Of a stretch of DNA of 64,000 nt, positions 8,547 to 17,672 are shown piece by piece. Source of the stretch: Hydrogenophaga taeniospiralis (GTDB taxonomy: Bacteria > Pseudomonadota > Gammaproteobacteria > Burkholderiales > Burkholderiaceae_C); assembly GCF_020510445.1 (NCBI RefSeq), contig NZ_JAHBAG010000001.1, forward strand, positions 782,501 to 846,500, written 5' to 3'. The notes below the pieces were generated by a model. The model was given only the letters and a program-made list of their open reading frames with translations, had not been told where the DNA came from and ran no database searches. Made by a program: the position numbers and the translations under genes. Numbering within the stretch: position 1 is the first letter of the stretch; every line of letters begins with the position of its first letter.

Positions 8547-8877
8547 TACCCCGTCCCGCCGATGCCGTATCAGCGGAACGGCACGTCCCGGATGTGGATG
8601 CGGGGCACCAGCACGGGTGTGGCTGTGTCTTTGTCGGATCGCGTGCCGGGGCTCGCGGGCAATGGCGGGTCGTGGCGGCGTCCAGGGCTGGAGCCTTGTC
8701 GTGTTGATGTGCCGTGCCAATGGCCCGCGAATGGGGTGGTGTGGTCGGAACGGTATTTGCACTCGCTGTGCCATGCGTCCGACCCTCTGCCACCCACCGC
8801 CATGTTCTGCCATGAATCTGTTGAAGTTTTTCCCCTTTGGCGCGGGTGCCGTCACCACCGGCAAGGTGCGGTGGTGT

Positions 8878-8921
8878 GGGGCATTTGCCCCAGCCCGGCG
8901 GGGGTTCGGGGGATATGCCCC
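8878..8921. promoter_or_regulatory. Two tandem palindromes, putative operator of the downstream two-component operon
   Basis: GGGGCATTTGCCCC (8878-8891) and GGGGGATATGCCCC (8908-8921) are two similar 14-bp dyads exactly 30 bp apart, about three helical turns. They lie 106-149 bp upstream of the kinase start. That spacing suits dimers of an activator such as the NtrC-type regulator of the same operon. The binding protein is inferred only from position. Confidence 0.45.
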
Positions 8922-9026
8922 TTTGTTCGGGTGTGGGGTGGCGGCACGGAAGCGACCGGGAACCCTGCCGTGGCCGGCGCAGCGCTGCCTAGAATGGGCC
9001 GGCGCCGTTCCTGGCGCCGTTCCGGT

Positions 9027-10409
9027 ATGACCCCCATGGCGCTTCCCTTCGTCCGCTCCCTGTTCGGCCGGCCGCAGCTGTTCTGGACACAGCGTTTCGC
9101 GGTGCTCAGCCTGCTGTGCGTCGTGGTCACGGCACTGGCCAGCGCCACGCTGCTGTCGCAGTACGTGGCCGGTCGCATGATTCGGCACAACGCCGAGCTG
9201 GCGCAGGACTTTGTGGGCAGCCTGCTGCGCATGCACCGGGGCGATGAGTTCTTCGTCAACCGCAGCGACACGCGCGGCATCGAGCGATTGTTCGGCGAGC
9301 TCGCGCGCATGCCGGGCCTGGGCCACGCCAATGTGTTCGACACTGGCCGCCGCGTGGTGTGGTCCACCAACCCCAAGGCCATCGGCGGCGACGCCGGCGC
9401 CAACCACGAGCTGGACCAGGCCCTGACCGGCCAGCTGGAGGTGGAGAGCGAGCTGCTGGAGGCGTCCAGCTTCATCAAGCCGGAACACGCGTTCCTGCGC
9501 AACGACGCGCTCGACGCGATCGAGGTCTACATCCCGGTGCGCGACGTGGGCGCCAGGGTGGTGGGCGTGGTCGAGCTCTACATGCAGCCCGAGCACCTGC
9601 TGAACTCGGTGCATGAGATGACGCGGTTCGTCTGGATGGCCTGCGTGCTGAGCGGGCTCGTGACCTACCTGGCCATGGTGTGGCTGGTGATGCAGGCCGA
9701 CCGCCAGATCGCGCGCCAGCAGCGCACCATCGTGGCCAACGAGTCGCTGGTGGCGGTCGGCGACATGGCCTCGGCCGTGGCGCACGGCCTGCGCAACCCG
9801 CTGGCCGCCATCCGCTCCAGCGCCGAGCTGATCGCGATGGGGCCGGAGCGCGAGCAGGCCGGCGACATCATGTCCGAGGTCGACCGCCTGCAGGCCTGGA
9901 TCGGCAAGCTGCTGGCCTACGCGCAGCAGGGTGGCCGTGCGCTCGGGCCGGTGCACCTGGGCGACCTGCTTAACCACCTGGTCGGCCTGCACGCGGCCCG
10001 CATGGACCGCCAGGGCGTGACCGTGCAATGTGACTGGCCCGAGACCCTGCCCACCGCGCTGGCCGACGCGCCCGCGCTGGAGCAGGCGCTGGACAACCTG
10101 ATCAGCAACGCGCTGGACGCCATGCCCCAGGGCGGGCGGCTGCGCCTCTCGGTGCAGCCGCAGGACAAGGGCCTGATCGTGAGCGTCGCCGACACCGGTG
10201 TCGGCATCTCGCCCGACGACCTGCGGCGCGTGTTCACGCCCTTCCACACCACCAAGCGCACCGGCATTGGCGTGGGCCTGCCGCTGGCGCGCCGCAGCAT
10301 CGAGCGCCTGGGCGGCAGCCTGTGGCTGGAGAGCACGCTGGGCGTCGGCACGCAGGCCATCCTGCGGCTGCCCCTGCAGCGCCCCGCCACCACCCAACCC
10401 CACGGATGA
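9027..10409 (+). CDS. Sensor histidine kinase (NtrB-like)
   Basis: The 460-residue inner-membrane kinase has a membrane segment near residues 25-47, a periplasmic sensor region (about 50-200, unknown ligand) and a second membrane segment near 202-223. The phosphoacceptor domain carries H253 in VAHGLRNPLAAIRSSAELI. The ATPase domain shows LDNLISNALDAMPQGG, DTGVGI and GIGVGLPLARR. It pairs with the sigma-54-type regulator that starts 73 bp downstream. The ATG at 9027 is used here; a second ATG at 9036 is equally possible. A TAGAAT box upstream may be its -10 element. Confidence 0.92.
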   Translation: MTPMALPFVRSLFGRPQLFWTQRFAVLSLLCVVVTALASATLLSQYVAGRMIRHNAELAQDFVGSLLRMHRGDEFFVNRSDTRGIERLFGELARMPGLGHANVFDTGRRVVWSTNPKAIGGDAGANHELDQALTGQLEVESELLEASSFIKPEHAFLRNDALDAIEVYIPVRDVGARVVGVVELYMQPEHLLNSVHEMTRFVWMACVLSGLVTYLAMVWLVMQADRQIARQQRTIVANESLVAVGDMASAVAHGLRNPLAAIRSSAELIAMGPEREQAGDIMSEVDRLQAWIGKLLAYAQQGGRALGPVHLGDLLNHLVGLHAARMDRQGVTVQCDWPETLPTALADAPALEQALDNLISNALDAMPQGGRLRLSVQPQDKGLIVSVADTGVGISPDDLRRVFTPFHTTKRTGIGVGLPLARRSIERLGGSLWLESTLGVGTQAILRLPLQRPATTQPHG

Positions 10410-10482
10410 CACCGTTCATGAGCGCAGCGCCGGGCCGTTTCCAAGCCCGCTCGCACCGCAGCCCGCAGAGCGAAGGATTTTG

Positions 10483-11880
<1,398 letters not shown>

Positions 11881-11975
11881 AGCACCTCCCGCAGCGCTGC
11901 GCGCTACCCCCTCAAGGGGGCGGCACTGGCCGTCCGGCGAAGCCGGCCCGGCGGTGCCCTGGGCTGGACCACTTC
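11881..11975 (+). repeat. Stop-adjacent GC-rich palindromic repeat, copy 4
   Basis: Begins on the base after the stop of the NtrC-type gene and reads CCCGCAGCGCTGCGCGCTAC, then CCCCCTCAAGGGGG, then CGTCCGGCGAAGCCGGCCCGG. Similarity to copies 1 and 14 extends beyond the core into a CCCTGGGCTGGACC segment and a GCATGAA-type tail. Confidence 0.8.
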
Positions 11976-12062
11976 ATGCGTCGACGTCGTGCTCCGGCGG
12001 CATGGAAAAAGGATGCCGATTGGCCTTCGAAGCGATGACTTCGTTGCTGAATCTCTGCCGCG

Positions 12063-13478
12063 TCACTGTTGCTGGCGCGGCTCGCCCCGTTCGTTCACCG
12101 TGATGGTGTCGCCCGGGTCCATGGCCATTTGGACGCGGTGGTCTTGGCCGCGGAAGTTGTAGGACACGTCCCAGAACGCGGGCTGCGCGCCGCCGGGGGT
12201 GTTTTCGCAGCGCTGCACGTCCTGCGTGGCGGCCGGCCCATCGCGACCGACCTGCGCGCCGAGCGCGGCACCCGCGATCACCCCGCCCACGGTGGCGATG
12301 TCCTTGCCGCTGCCGCCGCCCACCTGGTGGCCCAGGATGCCGCCGATCAGGGCGCCGGCCAGGGCCGCGGGCACGTTGGGGTTGCCGCGCTGGCTCTGGA
12401 CCTGTTCACGCTCGACCCAGCAGCGCTGCCCGGAGGTGGCGAGCACGGCCCGCACGGACGTGACCGGGGCTTCGAAGAGCCGTTCGCCGTCGCGGCGGCG
12501 GCTGTCGTAGACCGCCACCGGTTGTGGTGCGTAGCGGTTGTCGTCGATGCGGCCACGGCCCTCGACGGTTCGCACGGACGAGATGCGGTCGTTCATGCCC
12601 ATCGCTTCCAGCGACGGGTAGCGTCCGGGGCGCAGCACGACACAGCGGCCGCTGAACCGGGTGTCGTTGCAGACCTCCCAGCGCTCACCGATCACGATGG
12701 CCGAGGTGGCGCGGTCGTTGAAGCCGGCCCGCTCCAGGTTGGCGACCGCCTCTTCCGTGGTGAAGGAGCGGCCCTGGAAACCCGCACGCTCGAAGAAGGT
12801 GACCTGGCCGTCGGCCGGTGCGGGCCCGGGTGCGGGCGCGTAGCGGTCGTCGCGGATGCGCACGTTGCGCGCCACGGTGCGCACCGAGGTGACCTCGTTG
12901 TCCAGGCCCATCGCTTCCAGCGACGGGTAGCGCCCGGGGCGCAACACGACGCAGCGGCCGCGGTACCGGTTGTCCTCGCAGACCTCCCAGCGTTCGCCGA
13001 CCACGACCGCCGAGGAGGCGCGGTCGTTGAAGCCGTAGCGGCGGAAGTTGGGAATGGCACCGGTGGTGGTGAAGGAGCGGCCGTCGAAGCCTTCACGCTC
13101 ATAGAACGTGACCTGCGCATCGGACTGAACCGGCGCATAGCGGTCGTCGTCCACGCGGTCGTTGCGGTCGATGACGCGCGCCGAGGAGACGCGGTCGTTC
13201 AGTCCCATGTCGGCGAGCGAGGGGTATTCGCCCGGGCGCAGCACCACGCAGCGGCCCCGGAAACCGGCGTCGTCGCAAATCTCCCAGCGGTCGCCGACGA
13301 TCACCACGGACGAGGTTCGGTCGTTGAAGCTGTAGCGGTCGAACCGGGTGATTTCTTCGTTCGCGCGCACCGAGCGGCCGGCGAAGTCCGGGTGTTCGTA
13401 GAAAGTGGCCTGGGCGGCCACCTGGGCGCTGAAGGCGATGCCGGCCACGGCCAGCAGGGTTCTTGATAGGGAAGTCAT
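12063..13478 (-). CDS. Secreted protein with three beta-gamma-crystallin domains and a glycine zipper
   Basis: The 471-residue protein has a signal peptide (1 to about 23, ending VAAQA) and three tandem beta-gamma-crystallin domains at about 24-104, 122-203 and 225-304. Each has two Greek-key motifs with the [N/D][N/D]xx[S/T]S calcium-site pattern (NDRTSS, NDRVSS, NDRASS, DNEVTS, NDRATS, NDRISS). A glycine zipper of the 17-kDa-antigen type follows (about 371-411, LAGALIGGILGHQVGGGSG and AGAALGAQVG), then a conserved C-terminal segment (429-471). The likely location is periplasm or outer membrane. Calcium binding is predicted from motifs; the role is unknown. A palindrome lies 60 bp upstream of the start. 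Confidence 0.88.
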   Translation of the reverse strand: MTSLSRTLLAVAGIAFSAQVAAQATFYEHPDFAGRSVRANEEITRFDRYSFNDRTSSVVIVGDRWEICDDAGFRGRCVVLRPGEYPSLADMGLNDRVSSARVIDRNDRVDDDRYAPVQSDAQVTFYEREGFDGRSFTTTGAIPNFRRYGFNDRASSAVVVGERWEVCEDNRYRGRCVVLRPGRYPSLEAMGLDNEVTSVRTVARNVRIRDDRYAPAPGPAPADGQVTFFERAGFQGRSFTTEEAVANLERAGFNDRATSAIVIGERWEVCNDTRFSGRCVVLRPGRYPSLEAMGMNDRISSVRTVEGRGRIDDNRYAPQPVAVYDSRRRDGERLFEAPVTSVRAVLATSGQRCWVEREQVQSQRGNPNVPAALAGALIGGILGHQVGGGSGKDIATVGGVIAGAALGAQVGRDGPAATQDVQRCENTPGGAQPAFWDVSYNFRGQDHRVQMAMDPGDTITVNERGEPRQQQ

Positions 13479-13537
13479 GGGGTTGTCTCCAGGAAGGTTG
13501 TCGCCCTGGAGCCTGCGCCCATCCGGTGCCGGGGTCT

Positions 13538-13551
13538 GTACGCTGGCGTAC
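13538..13551. promoter_or_regulatory. Palindrome upstream of the crystallin-like gene
   Basis: GTACGCTGGCGTAC is a perfect 6-2-6 dyad in the 97-bp gap between the crystallin-like gene (start at 13478) and the end of the mocR-type gene. Its position about 60 bp upstream of the start suits an operator or activator site. The binding protein is unknown. Confidence 0.35.
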
Positions 13552-13575
13552 GCCCCGGGTTCGAACAGGGCGCCG

Positions 13576-15102
13576 TCAGCCTGTGACTTGGGTGGCGCCC
13601 AGGGCTTGCCGCACCTCGGCCGCCAGCAGCGGCCCGCAGCGTTCGATCGCGCTGAGCGGCGCGTAGCCGTAGCCGATCACCAGGCCCTTGAGGTCGTGGC
13701 GCGCCAGGCAGTAGGCCGAGAGCGGGCGCACGGTCAGGCCCTGCTGCGCGATGCGCTGGGCAAGCGCGGCGTCGTCCACCGAGGCGGGCAGGCGCAGGCA
13801 CAGGTGCAGGCCCTGCTCAGCGCCGCTGATGAAGGGGCCTTCGGTGCCGGGTGGGGCGAGCACGGGTTTGAGCGCTTCGAGCAGGCACTGGCGCCGCTCG
13901 GCGTAGTTCTGGCGCGCGCGGCGCAGCGCGCTGCTGAAGTGGCCCATCTCGATGAACTCGGCCAGCGCGGCCTGCAGCGGCATCTGGCCCGGGCGGTTGA
14001 GGTCGTAGTGGGCCTGCTTGAAGGCGGCCACCAGGGGCCTGGGCACCACCAGGTAGCCCAGCTTGATGCCGGGGTAGAGCACCTTGGAGAAGGTGCCCAT
14101 GTAGAACACGCGGCCGTCGGTGTCCAGGCCTTCCAGGCTGGAGATGGGTGGGCCGGAAAAGCGGTATTCGCTGTCGTAGTCGTCTTCCAGCACCCAGGCG
14201 CCATGCGCGCGCGCGGTGGAGAGCAGCTGGTGGCGCCGCGGCAGCGACATGACGGCGCCGGTGGGGTACTGGTGCGAGGGCGTGAGGTAGATCAGCTTGG
14301 GCGGGTGCGCGTCGTCGGCCGTGCCGGGGTGTATGCCTTCGTCGTCCACCGGCACGGGGTGGATGGCCAGGCCGGTGGCCATGAAGGCCTTGACCGCGCC
14401 CCAGTAGGCCGGGTCTTCCACCCACACCGTGTCGCCGTGGTCGGCCAGCAGGCGGGCGCAGAGTTCGAGCGACTGCTGGGTGCCGGTGGTGACGATGACC
14501 TGGTCGGCGTCGAGCTGCACACTGCGGAACACGCGCAGGTAGTCGGCGATGGCGCGGCGCAGCGGCGCGTAGCCGCCGGAGTCGTTGTAGTCCAGCATGT
14601 CCGGGTAGGTCATGCGCCAGTGCTTGTTCTGCAGGCGCTGCCAGAGCGGGAGCGGGAAGGCGCTGAAGTCGGCGATGCCGGGGGTGAAGGGCTGGACTTC
14701 GAGTTCGGTGGCGCAGAAGGTGGTGGACAGCGCCAGCCCGCGCGTGGAGAGCCGGCCGGTGGGCACGCCGCCAGTGCCGGCGGCCGGCGCCCCGGGCGCC
14801 CCCGGGCGGCGGGCGGCGCGCCCGGGCAGGGTGCGTGGCACGCTCTCGTTCACATAGGTGCCGCTGCCGACCCGGCTGGCCAGGTAGCCCTCCACGCTGA
14901 GCTGGTTGATCGCTGCCACCACCGTGTTGCGCGACAGCCCGAGGTCCTGCGCCAGGTCGCGGCTGGACGGCAGGCGCTCACCCGCGCCCAGCTTGCCGTC
15001 GAGCATGGAGCGCCGCAGCGCCTCATAGAGCTGGCGGTGCAGGGGCAGGGCGTCTTGCGCGCCCAGGCGGGTCATCTCGGTCAGCAGGAATTCGGAGAGC
15101 AT
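13576..15102 (-). CDS. MocR/GabR-type transcriptional regulator (GntR HTH fused to aminotransferase fold)
   Basis: The 508-residue protein has an N-terminal GntR winged helix (about 18-88, LPSSRDLAQDLGLSRNTV) and a class-I aminotransferase-like domain (about 140-500). The PLP lysine K340 sits in MGTFSKVLYPGIKLGYL, and the aspartate/tyrosine motif EDDYDSEYR at 306-314 binds PLP in the family. Such regulators sense an amino compound or PLP, and several control GABA or polyamine genes. It is divergent from puuD across a 223-bp gap that contains a 7-13-7 inverted repeat, so it probably controls the putrescine operon. The ATG at 15102 gives the canonical MocR start. Confidence 0.92.
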   Translation of the reverse strand: MLSEFLLTEMTRLGAQDALPLHRQLYEALRRSMLDGKLGAGERLPSSRDLAQDLGLSRNTVVAAINQLSVEGYLASRVGSGTYVNESVPRTLPGRAARRPGAPGAPAAGTGGVPTGRLSTRGLALSTTFCATELEVQPFTPGIADFSAFPLPLWQRLQNKHWRMTYPDMLDYNDSGGYAPLRRAIADYLRVFRSVQLDADQVIVTTGTQQSLELCARLLADHGDTVWVEDPAYWGAVKAFMATGLAIHPVPVDDEGIHPGTADDAHPPKLIYLTPSHQYPTGAVMSLPRRHQLLSTARAHGAWVLEDDYDSEYRFSGPPISSLEGLDTDGRVFYMGTFSKVLYPGIKLGYLVVPRPLVAAFKQAHYDLNRPGQMPLQAALAEFIEMGHFSSALRRARQNYAERRQCLLEALKPVLAPPGTEGPFISGAEQGLHLCLRLPASVDDAALAQRIAQQGLTVRPLSAYCLARHDLKGLVIGYGYAPLSAIERCGPLLAAEVRQALGATQVTG

Positions 15103-15165
15103 GGGTGTCTGAAATAGGTGTTCAATGCACTGTTCGGAGCGAGATGCCTGACCAAGACGCACCGT

Positions 15166-15240
15166 GGAGCCGGCTTTGCCGGGCCACCAGTGCGGTCCCC
15201 CTTCAGGGGGAAGCCGCGCAGCGGCGCAGGGGGGTGCTCT
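15166..15240 (-). repeat. Stop-adjacent type palindromic repeat, copy 5 (in a divergent promoter region)
   Basis: Contains GGAGCCGGCTTTGCCGGG, CCCCCTTCAGGGGG and AAGCCGCGCAGCGGCGCAGG blocks. It lies between two divergent starts, so unlike most copies it follows no stop codon of an intact gene. Confidence 0.75.
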
Positions 15241-15275
15241 CAAGTGGCACCATGGACTTGCCACAACTGGCCCTC

Positions 15276-15302
15276 ATTGTGATCCAATTGTTTGCTCACA
15301 AT
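15276..15302. promoter_or_regulatory. Inverted repeat, putative MocR operator before puuD
   Basis: ATTGTGA (15276-15282) and TCACAAT (15296-15302) are perfect 7-bp inverted arms around 13 bp that include the palindrome CAATTG. ATTGTGATC and ATTGTTTGC also form a partial direct repeat, an arrangement known for MocR-family operators. It ends 23 bp before the puuD start, a position fitting repression or activation of the puu operon. Confidence 0.5.
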
Positions 15303-15325
15303 CAAGCCACGTGTTTGGAGACACC

Positions 15326-16135
15326 ATGAACCAACCGCCTTGCATGGTCTGGCTGCCCGCCGACCATCGCCTCATGGGCGACCACGGGCACCAGATGCCT
15401 TTCCTGCTGCTGGGCGACAAATACGCCCGCGCCGTGAAAGTGGGGGCCCAGGCCCAGCCGGTGATGTTCCCGCTGGCCGACGCCGAACAGATTCCCGAGC
15501 TGCTGTCCCTGGTGGACGGCGTGATGCTGACCGGCTCGCCCTCCAACGTGCACCCCTCGCATTTCGACGAGGACGTGGCCGACCCCAGCCTGCCGCTGGA
15601 CCTGGAGCGCGACACGCTCACGCTGGCGCTGGTGAAAGCCTGTGTGCACGAGGGCGTGCCGCTGCTGGGCGTGTGCCGGGGCTTCCAGGAGATCAACGTG
15701 GCCCTGGGCGGCACGCTGCACCAGCGCGTGCACGAGGTGCCCGGCCTGATGGACCACCGCGAACCCAAGACCGCGCCTTACGAAGAGCAGTACGCGCCGA
15801 GCCACCCGATCCGCTTCGAGCCCGGCAGCATCTTTGAGACCTGGGCCGGCGGCCCCGAGACCATGGTCAATTCGCTGCACGGCCAGGGCATCAACCGGCT
15901 GGCACCGGGGCTGGAGGCCATGGCCCACGCACCCGACGGGGTGGTGGAGGCCTTTGCCGTGAAGGGTGCGCGCACCTTCGCGTACGCGATGCAGTTTCAC
16001 CCCGAATGGCGCTGCTGGGAGACGCCGTTTTACGCCGCGATCTTCGAGGAGTTCGGCCGTGCCTGCCGATCCCGCCAGAGCCTGCGGCTGCAGGCCGCCG
16101 ATCTGGCCCGCAGCCGCGCCACCATCGGCGCCTGA
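15326..16135 (+). CDS. puuD: Gamma-glutamyl-GABA hydrolase (PuuD-like class I amidotransferase fold)
   Basis: The 269-residue cytosolic protein has the class I glutamine-amidotransferase hydrolase fold. Catalytic C117 sits in LLGVCRGFQEINVALGG, with H225 and E227 in MQFHPEW. In the Puu pathway PuuD removes the glutamyl group from gamma-glutamyl-GABA, giving GABA and glutamate. It is the first gene of an operon that continues with puuA (52 bp downstream), a class III transaminase and potFGHI. The upstream gap contains a candidate MocR operator. The ATG at 15326 follows a TTGGAGAC-type ribosome-binding site. Confidence 0.9.
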   Translation: MNQPPCMVWLPADHRLMGDHGHQMPFLLLGDKYARAVKVGAQAQPVMFPLADAEQIPELLSLVDGVMLTGSPSNVHPSHFDEDVADPSLPLDLERDTLTLALVKACVHEGVPLLGVCRGFQEINVALGGTLHQRVHEVPGLMDHREPKTAPYEEQYAPSHPIRFEPGSIFETWAGGPETMVNSLHGQGINRLAPGLEAMAHAPDGVVEAFAVKGARTFAYAMQFHPEWRCWETPFYAAIFEEFGRACRSRQSLRLQAADLARSRATIGA

Positions 16136-16187
16136 AGCCCCGAATCCCCCGACCCGGCACAACCCGCGAAACGACAAGGAACGGCAC

Positions 16188-17558
16188 ATGACAGCCTCCC
16201 AAAAAGTAAACAGCTTCAACGACCTGGAGAACTGGCTCAACGAGCACCGCGTGACCGAGGTCGAATGCCTGGTGCCCGACCTGACCGGGGTGGCGCGCGG
16301 CAAGATCCTGCCGCGCGAGAAGTTCACCGAAGACCGCGGCATGCGCCTGCCGCAGGCCATCGTGGGCATGGGGGTGACGGGCGAGTTCCCCGAGAGCGGG
16401 CCGTACTACGACGTGGTGGACCCGACCGACAAGGACATGCAGCTGCGCCCGGACCCGACCACGGTGCGCATCGTGCCCTGGGCCACCGACCCGACCGCGC
16501 AGGTGATCCACGACTGCTTTGACCATGCCGGCAAGCTGGTGCCCTTCGCGCCGCGCAGCGTGCTGCGCCGCATCTGCGACCTGTACGCGGCCGAGGGCTG
16601 GGAGCCGGTGGTGGCGCCCGAGCTGGAGTTCTACCTGACCGCGCGCAACACCGACCCGAACACGCTCTTGAAGCCGCCGATCGGCCGCAGCGGCCGCGCC
16701 GAGACCTCGCGCCAGGCCTACAGCATCGACGCCGTGAACGAGTTCGACCCGCTGTTCGAGGAGATCTACGACTACTGCGACAAGATGGAGCTCAACGTGG
16801 ACACGCTGATCCACGAGGTGGGCGCGGGGCAGATGGAGATCAACTTCTTCCACGCCCACCCGCTGGGCCTGGCCGACGAGGTGTTCTTCTTCAAGCGCAC
16901 GGTGCGCGAGGCCGCGCTGCGGCACGACATGTACGCCACCTTCATGGCCAAGCCGATCGCGGGCGAGCCCGGCAGCGCCATGCACGTGCACCAGAGCATC
17001 CTGGACAAGGCCAGCGGCCAGAACATCTTCAGCAACGAAGACGGCACGGCTTCCGAGGCCTTCTACCACTACATCGGCGGCCTGCAGCGCTACATCCCGG
17101 CGGCCATGGTGCTGGTGGCGCCCTACGTGAACAGCTACCGCCGCCTCTCTCGCCACACGGCCGCGCCGATCAACATCGAGTGGGGCCACGACAACCGCAC
17201 CGTGGGCATCCGCTCGCCGATCTCCAGCCCGGCCGCGCGCCGGGTGGAAAACCGCGTGATCGGCGCCGACGCCAACCCCTATGTGGCGATGGCCATGACG
17301 CTGGCCTGCGGTTACCTGGGCATGAAGAACAAGATCAAGCCCAAGCCCGAGATGAAGGGCGACGCCTACCTGGCGCCGTACTCGCTGCCGCGCTCGCTGG
17401 GCGAAGCGCTGGACTGGCTGCGTCGCGAACCCGACCTGCACGAGGTGCTGGGCAAGGAGTTCATCACCATCTACACCGAGATCAAGGAGCTGGAGTTCGA
17501 CGAGTTCATGAAAGTCATATCTCCGTGGGAACGTGAGCACCTGCTTCTGCATGTTTGA
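16188..17558 (+). CDS. puuA: Gamma-glutamylputrescine synthetase (PuuA-like, glutamine synthetase family)
   Basis: The 456-residue product is a glutamine-synthetase-family ligase. The N-terminal beta-grasp domain contains VECLVPDLTGVARGKILPRE, and the catalytic domain includes PELEFYL, HEVGAGQMEINF, MAKPIAGEPGSAMHVHQS and APINIEWGHDNRTVGIRSP, as in PuuA. PuuA joins glutamate to putrescine using ATP, the first step of the gamma-glutamylated pathway. Genes on both sides (puuD and a polyamine transaminase) support this assignment over true glutamine synthetase. The ATG at 16188 follows an AAGGAA-type ribosome-binding site. A 3'-end repeat begins directly after the stop. Confidence 0.9.
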   Translation: MTASQKVNSFNDLENWLNEHRVTEVECLVPDLTGVARGKILPREKFTEDRGMRLPQAIVGMGVTGEFPESGPYYDVVDPTDKDMQLRPDPTTVRIVPWATDPTAQVIHDCFDHAGKLVPFAPRSVLRRICDLYAAEGWEPVVAPELEFYLTARNTDPNTLLKPPIGRSGRAETSRQAYSIDAVNEFDPLFEEIYDYCDKMELNVDTLIHEVGAGQMEINFFHAHPLGLADEVFFFKRTVREAALRHDMYATFMAKPIAGEPGSAMHVHQSILDKASGQNIFSNEDGTASEAFYHYIGGLQRYIPAAMVLVAPYVNSYRRLSRHTAAPINIEWGHDNRTVGIRSPISSPAARRVENRVIGADANPYVAMAMTLACGYLGMKNKIKPKPEMKGDAYLAPYSLPRSLGEALDWLRREPDLHEVLGKEFITIYTEIKELEFDEFMKVISPWEREHLLLHV

Positions 17559-17632
17559 CCCCCCCCGCGCCGCCTTCGGCGTCACCCCCCAGGGGGCAAC
17601 GCTGGCGGCCCGGCGGAGCCGGTTCCGCGGCG
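17559..17632 (+). repeat. Stop-adjacent GC-rich palindromic repeat, copy 6
   Basis: Directly follows the puuA stop: CCCCCCCCGCGCCGCC, TTCGGCGTCACC, CCCCAGGGGGC and GGCCCGGCGGAGCCGGTTCC blocks. It sits inside the puu-pot operon, between puuA and the transaminase gene. Confidence 0.8.
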
Positions 17633-17672
17633 TTCTTGAAAGACTTCCCCTCATTCCTCTTGTGAGACTGTG

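Larger units (their letters stand above)
8199..9026. other. 828-bp stretch without an intact gene
   Basis: No reading frame here shows a recognisable protein. It holds a 3'-end repeat (8463-8546) oriented as if it followed a minus-strand gene. Just upstream of that, a minus-strand frame ends with VPRIHIRDVPFR and a stop at 8570, which may be the tail of a lost gene. The right-hand part contains two tandem palindromes (8878-8921) and a TAGAAT box at 8990-8995 that could be the -10 element for the kinase gene at 9027. Confidence 0.6.

Noticed and set aside
12069..13466. Plus-strand frame antisense to the crystallin-like gene
   Set aside because: It mirrors the repeated domains of the real gene and has no start signal or family match.
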